Positions 23,678 to 35,688 are shown, numbered from the stretch's first letter. The stretch is DNA of 64,000 nucleotides from Thiodiazotropha sp040506775 (GCA_040506775.1 JBEVWC010000012.1:1-64000), one strand, 5' to 3'. Notes: a model not told the origin generated them from the sequence alone. Made by a program: numbers and translations.

Positions 23678-24880
23678 ATGATCGAAGCCCGAACCGGTAA
23701 CACACTCTCTTGCAATTCCACCGAAGCCGCGAGGCTTTACCAACAGGCGGTTGATCTGATCCTGGGATCGGAATCCGGAGCCGCGGAGACCCTGGATGAG
23801 GCGCTGGCACTCGATCCGGGGTTTGCCCTGGCGGCGGTGGCGCGCTATTACGTGGCGCAGGATACGGGCGAGGAGGGTGCCCAGCGCTACCGGGAACAGG
23901 CTCAATTGGCCTCGTCGGACGCAAGCGACTGGGAGCGTGAGCATATCGATGTATTGATCGGTTTGCTCGATCAACCCATGCTGACCCGGGACCGGGCACT
24001 GGGCTACGTAGAGACGAACCCCGCCGATCTGCTGGCGGTCTCCCAGTTGACCGGCAACATGTTTTTTTACGATGGGCCGAAAAAACTCGAGACCGTGCTC
24101 CAGGTTTTCGAATCGGTCGAACCTGTGCTGGCAGATGACTGGGCGCTGCTTGCCCGCCTGGGATTTGCCGCGAGTGAGGCGGGACAGCGCAAGCGGGGCC
24201 GGGAACTGCTGGAGCGTGCACTGGAAATCAGGCCCCAGTCGCTCTACACCATTCATGGTCTGGCGCATCTGCTGCACGATGAGGGTGCCGCAGAGGAATC
24301 CGCCCGGGTGCTGCACGATTGGTTGACTGAGCATGAATCCGGCGCCCGTGATGGCCAGATGTACGGACATGTACAATGGCATCTCGTGCTGGCCGAATTT
24401 CAGGTGGGCGACCGGGAAGCCGCACTCCAGCGCTATCAACACTACTGCGCGCCGGAAACGACCACCTGTGGGCCGATTCTGACGCTGGCGGATTGTGGCG
24501 GTTATCTGCTCAGGGACTATCTGCAAAGCGGCCAGCCCCGCGCCTTGGAAGAACCCGTACTGCAGCATATCGAGCGTGTGTGGGGCATGATGGGGCATCC
24601 CTTCGTCGCGCTTCATGTGGCCGGCCTGTATGCGACCGCAGGGGATCTGAATGGGTTGAAGCGCTGTGAAGAAACCCTGCTTGCCACAGACGATGGCACA
24701 AACCGGGATATCTCATTGGCGCTGGTCTCCGCTTTGAGCGATTACGTGTCCGCCGACCATGAGCGAGCCGCACAGACCCTGGCGACGATTTCCCCGCAGA
24801 TGCGGATTGGCATCGGCGGCAGTAATGTGGAGCGCATCCTGGTGGATTTGATCGAGGCAGGCTGTCGATCCCGGCAATGA
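23678..24880 (+). CDS. TPR-repeat protein resembling TTC38
   Basis: 400 residues, soluble and almost all helical. Repeat pairs with TPR spacing run through the sequence, e.g. ARLYQQAVDLILG, ALALDPGFALAAVARY and RELLERALEIRPQSLYTIHGLAHLLHDEG. The middle pattern (YETNPADLLAV-type, then HVQWHLVLAEFQVGDREAALQRYQ) is like the bacterial relatives of tetratricopeptide repeat protein 38. No catalytic motif is visible. A protein-protein interaction role is inferred. It stands alone between the DUF599 and TAXI-type genes. Confidence 0.8.
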   Translation: MIEARTGNTLSCNSTEAARLYQQAVDLILGSESGAAETLDEALALDPGFALAAVARYYVAQDTGEEGAQRYREQAQLASSDASDWEREHIDVLIGLLDQPMLTRDRALGYVETNPADLLAVSQLTGNMFFYDGPKKLETVLQVFESVEPVLADDWALLARLGFAASEAGQRKRGRELLERALEIRPQSLYTIHGLAHLLHDEGAAEESARVLHDWLTEHESGARDGQMYGHVQWHLVLAEFQVGDREAALQRYQHYCAPETTTCGPILTLADCGGYLLRDYLQSGQPRALEEPVLQHIERVWGMMGHPFVALHVAGLYATAGDLNGLKRCEETLLATDDGTNRDISLALVSALSDYVSADHERAAQTLATISPQMRIGIGGSNVERILVDLIEAGCRSRQ

Positions 24881-25122
24881 GAGGTTCCCCGTACACACGC
24901 ATTGGTTGAAGACTCTGATGATGAGTGAGTGTGTGCAAAATGCTCGTTAGTGGATCAGGACAGGACGGGCTGTGCTGCCAGTGGTGGAGGGTCCTTCATG
25001 ACATCTCAGGTCCATGATTGAGTCATTGATCCTGCGATAAGATGGGGCACTCTGTGCCAACTGTACCTTTGCAGGCAGGCTATGGATCGTATGACAGACT
25101 CACAGCAGGGATTCAATCAACG

Positions 25123-26568
25123 ATGAGCAAATCAATCCGGCAAAAAAAGACCCCGTTGGAGAAAACCTCATTCCTGGTCTCCCGGCACAAACGCATACTC
25201 TGGGGTCGCTTCGCATTGCGCGCCTCGGTTGTGTCCATCGCTATCGGGATGGGCGCGTTGCTGTTCCGCAATCTCGATCTGGTGCCGGACCTGTCCTACG
25301 TGAACCTTTCGGTGCTCTCCGGTTCTGAGGAGGGGCAGTACTACAACATGGTCGAACGCCTGACCAGCACAGCCGCGGAAGAGGGCGCCACGATTATCAA
25401 CACCCCGTCACGGGGTTCTCTGGAGAATCTGCAGCGTCTGCTCTCCGCCCGGGAAAGCTGTGAGGTGCAGATGGCCCTGGTGCAGGACGGTTTCGACAGT
25501 GCGGCCTACCAGGGATTGGAATTGATCGGACGGGTGGGTCGGCCGGAGGCATTGCTGATGCTGGGCCGCATGGGAGACAAGGTCCATCGGCTGGCAGATC
25601 TCAGGGGTTTTCGCATCGGTGTTGGTCCACAGCGCAGCGGCAGCGCGTTTCTGGCGGAGCGCCTGTACCGGAGCCTGGGGTTGAATAGTCTGGGGGTCAG
25701 ACTGGAAAACCATTCGCTGCAGGAACAGGTGGCGTTGGCGGCCGGCGGTCAACTGGATCTCGCATTCTTTGTCATGGATGAGGATGCAGAACTGATTGGC
25801 AAAGCGGTGCGGGAGCAGGGGCTGAAGGTCGTCGGCCTGCAACATACCGAGGCGTTGTCGCGTCGTTACCCGTTTCTGCACTACGGCGTCCTGGCCGCCG
25901 GGCAGTTCGAGCCGGTACGCATTCTTCCCCCCGCTGACAAGCCGTTGCTCAGGCTGGATACCCTGTTGCTCAGCAATGGTTGTGCGAGTCATTCCGATGT
26001 CATCGCGATCATGACATTGCTCGAACGCGCGAATCCCAATTTCATCGAACGCAATCGCGCCACCAAGACCCCTCCGGGCCTGGTGCTCTCGGAATCCGCG
26101 CGGGGCTTCTACGAAAACCAGGGCGCGGAACTCGCCGATGAATATCTTCCCTGGCTGGTCGACATCATGCCCCCCAGCAACTGGGTCTACACGATCATGG
26201 CGGTGAGCCTGTTTTTCAACCTGGCGGGTTTTTTGAACAACCAGCGGCTCGCACTCATCGATCTCAACCGGGTTGCCCTGGAAAACGATATTGCGATCCT
26301 GTTTGGCGATCGCGTCAGCAATGATGAAATCCGTCACTTCGACCCACGCAGGACCGGACGCGACATCGATGTGCAGGAGTTGAACCGGCTGATCGAGGCC
26401 TACAAGCATCACATGGATAAATGCCGCAGACAGTCACTGTCCATCTTCTCTCCGATTGGCGAGGAGATGGGATACCGGGATCAGGAAATCATCATGACCG
26501 CCACGCTGGATGCACTGCGCGAACTGCGTGAACGGCTCACTCGCGAGAATCAGCCTGAGTCAGTCTGA
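25123..26568 (+). CDS. Membrane-anchored TAXI-type TRAP solute-binding protein
   Basis: About 481 residues; start ATG 25123 (MSKSIRQKKTP) chosen over the in-frame 25042 because the upstream part lacks a plausible N-terminus. An N-terminal membrane helix is at ~27-44. The TAXI-like periplasmic binding domain (~65-340) contains LSGSEEGQYYNMVERL, LADLRGFRIGVGPQRSGSAF, and DLAFFVMD. Unusually, a second membrane helix (~355-375, NWVYTIMAVSLFFNLAGFL) is followed by a ~105-residue charged cytoplasmic tail. No TRAP permease genes are adjacent, so it may sense rather than transport. Confidence 0.8.
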   Translation: MSKSIRQKKTPLEKTSFLVSRHKRILWGRFALRASVVSIAIGMGALLFRNLDLVPDLSYVNLSVLSGSEEGQYYNMVERLTSTAAEEGATIINTPSRGSLENLQRLLSARESCEVQMALVQDGFDSAAYQGLELIGRVGRPEALLMLGRMGDKVHRLADLRGFRIGVGPQRSGSAFLAERLYRSLGLNSLGVRLENHSLQEQVALAAGGQLDLAFFVMDEDAELIGKAVREQGLKVVGLQHTEALSRRYPFLHYGVLAAGQFEPVRILPPADKPLLRLDTLLLSNGCASHSDVIAIMTLLERANPNFIERNRATKTPPGLVLSESARGFYENQGAELADEYLPWLVDIMPPSNWVYTIMAVSLFFNLAGFLNNQRLALIDLNRVALENDIAILFGDRVSNDEIRHFDPRRTGRDIDVQELNRLIEAYKHHMDKCRRQSLSIFSPIGEEMGYRDQEIIMTATLDALRELRERLTRENQPESV

Positions 26569-26720
26569 ATGTCGTTATATTCCAGTTTTGCGGATGATTG
26601 CCAAAGGCACTCGGATCCTCAAGCCGACTTGAGACTGTGCTGAACGGAGCGCTCGGATCCGTTGACAGGAAATAGTCAGGACATCGATCTGCGACGGCAG
26701 TGACAGTGGGGATAGAGATG

Positions 26721-26746
26721 GCACCCTCCCGTAACCGGGAGGGTGC
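26721..26746. terminator. Hairpin downstream of katG
   Basis: Perfect 11-base arms GCACCCTCCCG / CGGGAGGGTGC with a 4-base loop, between the TAXI-type gene (+) and katG (-). No long T run is next to it. It is likely a bidirectional terminator or mRNA 3' end stabiliser. Confidence 0.65.
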
Positions 26747-26778
26747 CGGAGGCAGGATTCGACTGCCGTTTCGGAGCG

Positions 26779-28953
<2,175 letters not shown>

Positions 28954-29687
28954 GGCTTATCTCCTTTAGTACAGGGTTGTTGTGTCGACCTCTGGAGATA
29001 GTTATAGCGCTGTCGTAACAATAGATACAATCGTATGATATGAATACTATGATAGGCAATGAATATCATTTACGGATGATCTGTCCTGACGAGGCGAAAT
29101 AAACGAACATTTGGAGTTTTGAGTTGGGCGTGCAGGTATTGAGTTTTGAATTATGAGTTTTGAGTTTTGAGTTGTGGAGTTCGCTGCGCTCACGGGTATT
29201 TGTTCTCCCTCTCACTTGCGGGAGAGAGCTATGGAGAGGGGGCTGATGACCGGTGAACACAGTCGTCTACCCAATACTTGTTAAAGGTGGAGAATCAGGA
29301 AAACAGTAAACGTAGGTCGGGTTAGCGCAGCGTAACCCGACTTTTTGTGGATAGTTGCTCGTCGGGTTACGTTGCGCTCACGGGTATTTGTTCTCCCTCT
29401 GCTGCACGGGGTGAGGTTGCGTGCTGTTCCAGTGCATCGGTGCTGCAGATTATGTTATGGCACACAGTGATTCGATCACTCCAGAACTCGAACCGTGCAT
29501 TCTCTCTCCCCTTGTGGGAAAGGGCCAGGGAGAGGGGGGCTGATTACCGGTAATACTTGTCCTAGGTAGTCGATGGAAGGATTTCCGGATGTCAAACGTG
29601 GTTAATCAGTAAAACAGACCCGTCCCATCCAAATCGATGGGTTGCTGCCGCAGAGGCAGCGCCGCAGCATCAATATGATCTCGGGTG
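28954..29687. repeat. Repeat-filled intergenic region
   Basis: No credible gene in ~730 bases. It holds the katG promoter region (28954-29060), then tandem variants of GAGTTTTGA (29112-29180). A REP-like palindrome GTAGGTCGGGTTAGCGCAGCGTAACCCGAC lies at about 29312-29341. There are two copies of a longer tract including TGCGCTCACGGGTATTTGTT (29185-29212 and 29373-29400), each followed by CTCCCTCT..GAGAGGGGG-type sequence ending GCTGATNACCGGT. The duplication looks like a dispersed repeat inserted twice. Confidence 0.7.
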
Positions 29688-29948
29688 TCACCACCCGCCT
29701 TTGAACCAGTACATGAGGAAATTCCAGCATCGACTGTAGATGCCCAGGAACAGCACCTCCTGCATCAGAATGCCCAGTACAACCATGACACCGGTAAACC
29801 AGAAGATGAATGAGGCGGGCAGCCAGGCAGATGCGGCCCAGGGAAAACCGTTCAGCACGACCCACAACAGCGCCCCGGTCGGCAAGCCGACGAGCAGGTT
29901 AAGAAAACCCAATGCCAATCGGTCCGATATGCGGTTTTTACCGGTCAT
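29688..29948 (-). CDS. Small hypothetical membrane protein
   Basis: 86 residues with two hydrophobic helices (about 12-31 and 41-66). A short, basic N-terminus (MTGKNRISDR) probably stays in the cytoplasm. The C-terminus (RCWNFLMYWFKGGW) is aromatic-rich. No family is recognised. GC-rich codon use and the clean hydrophobic pattern make it a likely gene, although no clear ribosome site is seen. Confidence 0.55.
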   Translation of the reverse strand: MTGKNRISDRLALGFLNLLVGLPTGALLWVVLNGFPWAASAWLPASFIFWFTGVMVVLGILMQEVLFLGIYSRCWNFLMYWFKGGW

Positions 29949-30082
29949 TTGCGGTCCCGCTCAGTTGCTCGGCCGGAGCTCGGTGTATGCCCATCCTGTG
30001 AGATCACCCAAGGTTCGGCTGATTATTAGCCCTCGGGTTATCAGTATAGCGAGTCTCTGCTGCCACAGGCCCGTGGAGGGTC

Positions 30083-33000
30083 TCAAAACCCCATACGAAT
30101 GCCGACACTGAAATCCCAGCTGTTCCAGTTCTCCCGGGCAAAGATCTGGCCATAGTCAATGAATCCGACCAGTCCGTTCTGAAACTGGGCCGATGTTCCA
30201 AGGCGCAGGCGCATGTAGTCCCTGTCCGGTTCATCGGTGACGATCTCGATCGCCTGGGCATCGGGGTCGTCGACGAAATAGGCCGTGAGGGTCTGTGAAT
30301 CGTCCTTGAATTCATGCAGCCAGTCGAGCCGTAAGTACGGAATCATCACACCCCAATCAGTGCTGTGGGTGTAGGCGACCCTGCCGCCCAGGTTGAGGGT
30401 CAGCCAGGTTTGCTGCATCTCCTCGACCCGGGTTGCCCAGCCGCTGCCTTCGGTATCCGTACTCCGGCTCTGTTCCTGAAAACTGTCCACGTCAGAACGA
30501 ATGTACTCGATGTCGAGACGGGGGCCGAAGCTCCAGGTGTTTCTGTTCAGATCGTATCCGGAGCCGATGAACAGACTGTATGAGTCACCATCGTAATCCG
30601 CTGAAAAGGTCTGGTTCACATGGACCGAATCATCCAACTGGTAGATGACCCGACGCTCCTGGTCGAAGCGGTTTTGAGCATAACCTGTGGCGAAGTCGAC
30701 GAAGAATTCCGAGGCAATGAAGTAGGTCCCGTACAGGTTGAGACTGTAACCCCGGGTATCCACATCGCCGCCGTCGTTGGACAGGTCCGATCGGGTGCCG
30801 ACATATCCCAGGGCCCCACCCAGGATAAACCGATCCGTGATGCGATAATCACTGCCCAGGGTAATGCCCTGGGTGTCGAAATCGAGACCGGATTCAAGCG
30901 CAGTGTCATCCTTGCTGCCAGAACTGATGCTGCCGGTGATGAAGACCCCGAGACGGTCATCGTAGAGATCCCCGTCGTCGCCGGCTGAACCGCCTGTGCG
31001 AGGCGTAGCTTGATAGACGTTCATGAGTGTGGCGAGGGGCAGGGATTCCCCATCGATGTTCCAGTTCAGACCGTTCAATGAGAGCCCCCGGGCTCCCATT
31101 CGCAGGGCCGATATTCGCGCACCCAGATTACGCACCTGGGCCTTGCCCCCAAGTCGGGACAGGTTGTTGGCCTTGCCCGAGGCATCGGGGGTGATCATCC
31201 GTAGTGCGTTCGCAGTTCCCGAGTTCCCATCGCTGGCAGCCACGATCAGGGTATTGCAGTCCTGTTGCATGCGTTCGCTGACCCGGCCGCTGGCGCAGCC
31301 TGCGGCAATTGCGTCACCCGTGGCGGCGACATTGGGATCCTCGCCCACATAGGGGTCGAGCAGTTCGGCAATCTCATCCGGGTCACTGATGACCGGCAGG
31401 GTGGCGCGGGTGGCGGCGAGTGCGGTACCTGACAATGAAACCGTGATCGTTCCCTGGCTGGTATCCAGGCTCAAGGTGCCACTGACTGTGCCGGAGGCGC
31501 TGGGATTGAAAATCACGCTGACTTCGCATTGGGCGCCCGCGGCGAGGGTGCCGATACAATTGCTGGTTTGGGTGAATTCCGCATCCAGGGTAATGCTGTT
31601 GAGGGTCGCAGATGTATCACCCTCATTGGTTACACTGAACGATTGCGGCACGCTGGTTCGATTCACAGCGGTATCGGGAAAAAGCAACGCGGTCGTCGAT
31701 GTGGTCAGGATGCTGCCAGCCGGAAGTGGAACCACAGGGTCGTCAACGCTGCTGCTGTCGGTGGCGACGCCCGCCAATGTCACACTGCTGCTGCCTGCAT
31801 CCGTGTCGATGGTCAAATTGCCCTGCAGGGTGCCAGCAGCCAGTGGTGAAAACAGGATCGTGACATCGCAGCTTTCACCCACCGGGAGTTGTGCCGCACA
31901 GTCGTTGGTCTGGGTGAAAGGGGCGTCGATGCTGAAAGACTCCAGGCTGAGTATCGCATCACCCTGGTTGGTCAGGGTAAGCACCTGGGGTTGCGCATCA
32001 CTGCCTACCGGTGTGTCGGCAAAGATCAGTCCGCTCTGCGATACAGATAGAGCGCCTTGCAAGGCATGTACACCCAAACCTACAGACTGATTTTTTGTCC
32101 CGCCTGCCGCCGTACTGCCCTGGATCACCAGGCTGGTGCTGAAGTCGCCAGCCGTGGTGGGGGTGGCATTCACCGATACACTGCACCAATCGGTCGGATT
32201 CAGGGTTGTCGGGCAGTCGTGATTGAGGTTGAAAGGAGCGGTCAGGGACATGCTTAGGTTGTACAAAGGTTCGGTGCCCCGGTTACTGACCGTGATCTGC
32301 CGGGTGTCGCTGATAGTGCCTACCGGCGTGTCGGCAAGTCGGAGACTCGTGGGTGACACCGTGAGCTCGCTGCCCACACCCTCGACCAGCAGATTGATGC
32401 CGGTCACTACATCGGCCTGAGGTGCTGTCCCATTGACCTGAAGTGAGCCGCTGTAAGTGATTTCGTTGCTGGGTGCGGCGCGTATGCTGAATGTACAGCT
32501 GCTGTCCGCAGGTAGTGAGGCCGGGCAGTCGTTGGTCTGGTTGAAGCCGGCCGCGATGGCGATATTCGTCAGATCGATCGGGCCATTACCGGTATTGGAC
32601 AGCACAACCTGCATGGGTGCACTGACGGTATTCACCTCGACCGTACCGAAATCCAATCCGTTGTTGGTGTTGAAGGACAATTCACTGAACAGCCCGATGC
32701 CGGTCAGCTGGACGGTTTCGGTGAAAGGTGACTCAGTACCGGATTGCCTGTCCAGGCCGGCAATGATCAGGTTGCCTGTGATGCTGCCAACTGATTGAGG
32801 GTTGAACAGGACAGAGATGGTGCAGGTCGTCGGGGTCGGATCGTTGAAAGGGCAGTTGTGATAGGAGATGTAGAAGTCGCCGGTGGTGTCGATCGACTGA
32901 ATCAGGCTCTCATAGGTCTGGATCGAGAGGGTCAGACCAAGATTTTGTGTGCTGGCCTGATTGAGGCCTACCCCACCAAAATCGAGACTGTGAGTCGTCA

Positions 33001-33115
33001 GCACATGCTCCGCATTCACGTCGAACGAGAAGGCTGCAAGTACAACCAGGTGGATAAAGATGAGAAATTGTTTGATGTGTCTCGGGAGCGATACTGCTTT
33101 GCAACACTGAGACAT
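30083..33115 (-). CDS. Autotransporter with five choice-of-anchor (ASH-like) repeats
   Basis: 1010 residues. An extended signal peptide runs to ~36 (FIHLVVLAAFSFDVNA). The passenger (about 37-560) contains five ~110-residue Ig-like repeats of the choice-of-anchor D/HYDIN type. Each has a Cys pair in the frame NDC..L....C...V.FNP...G, e.g. FTQTNDCAAQLPVGESC. A helical linker with two Cys (~580-690) follows. The C-terminal ~275 residues form an autotransporter barrel, with alternating hydrophobic strands, RFILGGALGYVGTRSD, and final Phe (SVGIRMGF). It should be displayed on the outer surface by type V secretion, likely as an adhesin. It stands alone. Confidence 0.88.
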   Translation of the reverse strand: MSQCCKAVSLPRHIKQFLIFIHLVVLAAFSFDVNAEHVLTTHSLDFGGVGLNQASTQNLGLTLSIQTYESLIQSIDTTGDFYISYHNCPFNDPTPTTCTISVLFNPQSVGSITGNLIIAGLDRQSGTESPFTETVQLTGIGLFSELSFNTNNGLDFGTVEVNTVSAPMQVVLSNTGNGPIDLTNIAIAAGFNQTNDCPASLPADSSCTFSIRAAPSNEITYSGSLQVNGTAPQADVVTGINLLVEGVGSELTVSPTSLRLADTPVGTISDTRQITVSNRGTEPLYNLSMSLTAPFNLNHDCPTTLNPTDWCSVSVNATPTTAGDFSTSLVIQGSTAAGGTKNQSVGLGVHALQGALSVSQSGLIFADTPVGSDAQPQVLTLTNQGDAILSLESFSIDAPFTQTNDCAAQLPVGESCDVTILFSPLAAGTLQGNLTIDTDAGSSSVTLAGVATDSSSVDDPVVPLPAGSILTTSTTALLFPDTAVNRTSVPQSFSVTNEGDTSATLNSITLDAEFTQTSNCIGTLAAGAQCEVSVIFNPSASGTVSGTLSLDTSQGTITVSLSGTALAATRATLPVISDPDEIAELLDPYVGEDPNVAATGDAIAAGCASGRVSERMQQDCNTLIVAASDGNSGTANALRMITPDASGKANNLSRLGGKAQVRNLGARISALRMGARGLSLNGLNWNIDGESLPLATLMNVYQATPRTGGSAGDDGDLYDDRLGVFITGSISSGSKDDTALESGLDFDTQGITLGSDYRITDRFILGGALGYVGTRSDLSNDGGDVDTRGYSLNLYGTYFIASEFFVDFATGYAQNRFDQERRVIYQLDDSVHVNQTFSADYDGDSYSLFIGSGYDLNRNTWSFGPRLDIEYIRSDVDSFQEQSRSTDTEGSGWATRVEEMQQTWLTLNLGGRVAYTHSTDWGVMIPYLRLDWLHEFKDDSQTLTAYFVDDPDAQAIEIVTDEPDRDYMRLRLGTSAQFQNGLVGFIDYGQIFARENWNSWDFSVGIRMGF

Positions 33116-33525
33116 GATGACTACTCCGTCTTGTGTGTCCTAATGTTCTTCCTTAATGATCTATGGTTGCAGGAAACTGCAAGGAACCACTTTGAGTAAT
33201 TCCCATAACCCCGCGCATTCTACAGTAAAGGTGTCGATGCACCGTCATGATCCAAATCAATGTATTCCGAATCTCAAAAGTGAAAAGACCTGTACAAGCG
33301 CTACTGGATCGCAAAATTCACAGGCAGCGATGGCTGCGCTAACGCGGAAGGTATTGCCGTAGCGGCATACGGAATGGTATGGCAGGTTGTCTGTCATGCA
33401 CGCTTTGCAGCGGCATCTTTTGGACAGAGATACACAAAATCTGAGTTGTTTGCTGCACCCATTCGTGAGTGAATGGGTGCGAACTTAACGAAAGAGTATT
33501 GAAGAAGTGGGACGTGAATCCCGCG
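33116..33525. other. Intergenic region without recognised gene
   Basis: About 410 bases between the autotransporter start and the folE2 end. No conserved coding sequence is found. There are AT-rich segments (33120-33170) that could hold the autotransporter promoter, and nothing that resembles a known RNA or repeat family in this window. Confidence 0.5.
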
Positions 33526-34344
33526 TCAGACCGGGTCGACTGCCTTGTCCCGTTCGATCAGGGCATAGGCCGAGTGGTTGTGGATCGATTCGAAATTCTC
33601 GGATTCCACGATGTAGGCGCTGATGCGATCCTCCCGGTTCAGTTGCACTGCGATGTCTCGCACCATGTCCTCGACGAACTTTGGATTGTCGTAGGCGCGT
33701 TCAGTGACGAACTTTTCGTCCGGGCGTTTGAGCAGGCCGAAGAGTTCACAGGAGGCCTGCTTTTCGACCATGTCGATGATCTCTTCAATCCAGATGAAAC
33801 CGTTGGTGCGGGCCTGAACAGTGACGTGGGAACGCTGGTTGTGGGCGCCACGGTCGGAGATCTTTTTCGAGCAGGGGCAAAGGCTGGTGACCGGAACCAC
33901 AACCTTGATGTCGATCTCGGGGTTGCCGCCGTGGATCTCGCCGATCAGGGTGACGTTGTAATCGAGCAGGCTCTGCACGCCGGAAACGGGGGCGGTTTTC
34001 TTGATGAAAAAGGGGAAATTCATCTCGATATGGCCCGATTCGGCTTCCAACCGATCCGTCATCTCCGCCAGCATGTCCTTGAAGGACTCGACGGTGATCT
34101 CGGTGTCGTGGCTGTTGAGGATCTCCACGAACCGGGACATGTGCGTGCCCTTGAAGTTGTGCGGCAGGTTCACGTACATGTTGAAGTTGGCAATGGTGTG
34201 CTGTTCGACCTGGCTGCGGTCCTTGATGCGCATCGGGTGACGGATATCCTTGATACCCACCTTGTTGATGGCGATCTGACGGGTGTCCGCGCTGTTCTGG
34301 ACGTCTGCGATCTGGGAACCGGTAAGCGGTGTTTTATCGAGCAT
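33526..34344 (-). CDS. folE2: GTP cyclohydrolase FolE2 (type IB)
   Basis: About 272 residues. It converts GTP to 7,8-dihydroneopterin triphosphate, the first step of folate and queuosine precursor synthesis. Family features are VGIKDIRHPM near 30-39, FNMYVNLPHNFKGTHMSRFVE near 53-73, and the catalytic-site segment VVPVTSLCPCSKKISDRGAHNQRS near 152-175. The start at 34344 (MLDKTPLTG) has AGGAA upstream. FolE2 enzymes need no zinc and are often expressed under zinc limitation; no Zur-like operator was visible here. It stands alone upstream of ispA in the same direction. Confidence 0.94.
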   Translation of the reverse strand: MLDKTPLTGSQIADVQNSADTRQIAINKVGIKDIRHPMRIKDRSQVEQHTIANFNMYVNLPHNFKGTHMSRFVEILNSHDTEITVESFKDMLAEMTDRLEAESGHIEMNFPFFIKKTAPVSGVQSLLDYNVTLIGEIHGGNPEIDIKVVVPVTSLCPCSKKISDRGAHNQRSHVTVQARTNGFIWIEEIIDMVEKQASCELFGLLKRPDEKFVTERAYDNPKFVEDMVRDIAVQLNREDRISAYIVESENFESIHNHSAYALIERDKAVDPV

Positions 34345-34559
34345 GTTGATGATTCCTGCCCCGTGACACGGGACGAACTTCACTATCTGGGTCGTTGTTT
34401 CAAGGTTATCCGTGCCGATTGGCCGGGACAACGGACATTTCATCCGGTATTTGCCGGAGAATCCGTTCGTTAGCGGTTTATCGCCACACCTTGCTGATTT
34501 CGACCGGGTCGAACAGAAAATTATCCCAAGAACCTGGGGGATGAGTCAAATTATGCGGA

Positions 34560-35462
34560 TCAATGAGTCCGGGCGGTGATATAGGCGGCAATCCATCTCA
34601 GGGGATCCGCTCCGGTGTCGAAGCCTTCCAGACTCTGCAGAGCCTCTCGCACCAGGGATTCTGCTTTCTCCTTGGCCTCAGAGAGTCCGAGGATTGAGGG
34701 GTAGGTGGGTTTCTCCTGGGCCTTGTCCTTACCCTGGGTCTTGCCCAGTGTCTCGGTATCGCCCTCCACATCCAGGATATCGTCGCGTATCTGAAACGCC
34801 AGACCAATGCACTTGGCGTAGTGGTCGAGCTGGGCGATCTGTGCGGCATCGGCGCTGGCGCTGAGCTGTGCCCCCATGCGCACCGCGGCGCGGATCAGCG
34901 CCCCGGTCTTGTGGATGTGCAGGTTTTCCAGCTCCGCCAGGTTCAATTCCCGGCCCACCGCGTCCAGGTCCAGGGCCTGGCCGCCAGCCATCCCCCTCGA
35001 ACCGCTGGCGCGGGCCAGGGTCTCGACCATGGCCATGCGCAGACTGGGGTCGGCGGGCATTTTCTGATCGCAGCAGATGACCTGGAAGGCCAGTGTCTGC
35101 AACGCATCCCCCACTAAAATGGCGGTGGCTTCATCGAAGGCCCGGTGACAGGTCGGTCGGTTGCGGCGCAGGTCGTCGTCATCCATTGCCGGCAGGTCAT
35201 CGTGCACCAGGGAATAGACATGCATGAGTTCGATGGCGCAGGCCGGGGCATCTAGGATTTCGAGCTCTACGCCCAGGGCCTGTCCGGTGGCGTACACCAG
35301 CAGTGGGCGGATTCTTTTACCCCCGTCCAGGCAGGAGTAGCGCATCGCCTCATGGAGCCGGCCGGGGAGGGTGTGGGGGCTGGGCAGACGCTGATCGAGC
35401 GCCTGCTCGACCCGCTGTTTGCACATCCGGATGTAGTCTTCCAGGGGTTCATTCACGGTCAT
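34560..35462 (-). CDS. ispA: Farnesyl diphosphate synthase (polyprenyl synthetase)
   Basis: 300 residues. It makes geranyl and farnesyl diphosphate from IPP and DMAPP for ubiquinone and undecaprenol. The first Asp-rich motif DDLPAMDDDDLRRNRP (~82-97) and second DDILD (~221-225) are present. GGKRIRPLLVY (~45-55) is also clear. The start at 35462 (MTVNEPLEDY) overlaps the 3' end of xseB by 14 bases, the usual xseB-ispA arrangement. This suggests translational coupling. Confidence 0.95.
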   Translation of the reverse strand: MTVNEPLEDYIRMCKQRVEQALDQRLPSPHTLPGRLHEAMRYSCLDGGKRIRPLLVYATGQALGVELEILDAPACAIELMHVYSLVHDDLPAMDDDDLRRNRPTCHRAFDEATAILVGDALQTLAFQVICCDQKMPADPSLRMAMVETLARASGSRGMAGGQALDLDAVGRELNLAELENLHIHKTGALIRAAVRMGAQLSASADAAQIAQLDHYAKCIGLAFQIRDDILDVEGDTETLGKTQGKDKAQEKPTYPSILGLSEAKEKAESLVREALQSLEGFDTGADPLRWIAAYITARTH

Positions 35463-35688
35463 CGGTGAAAGGTTCCAACTCGTCTGTCGGGGATTCTCCA
35501 TTAAGGATCTGGACTTTCTGCTCCGCTTCCTTGAGCGCATCCTGGCAGATCCGGGTCAGGGTTACACCACGTTCGAAGGATTTCAGGGAGTCTTCCAGGG
35601 GGAGGTCGCCCTGTTCCAGGGTTTCGACCAGGCTTTCCAGCTCTTTCAGGGCCTCTTCAAAGGCCGGTGTTTTCGGTTTTCTGGCCAC
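35449..35688 (-). CDS. xseB: Exodeoxyribonuclease VII small subunit
   Basis: 79 residues with a GTG start at 35688 (GTG GCC AGA AAA), giving the usual ~80-residue length. The XseB signature is FEEALKELESLVETLEQGDLPLEDSLKSFERGVTLTRICQDALKEAEQKVQIL (as a continuous helical domain ~9-60). Together with XseA (not in the window) it degrades single-stranded DNA. It overlaps ispA downstream and is divergent from parE. Confidence 0.93.
   Translation of the reverse strand: MARKPKTPAFEEALKELESLVETLEQGDLPLEDSLKSFERGVTLTRICQDALKEAEQKVQILNGESPTDELEPFTDDRE

Noticed and set aside
28954..29060. Possible OxyR operator upstream of katG (several CTAT and ATAG half-sites)
   Set aside because: The half-sites do not fall at the 11-base spacing expected for the ATAG/CTAT tetramer site.
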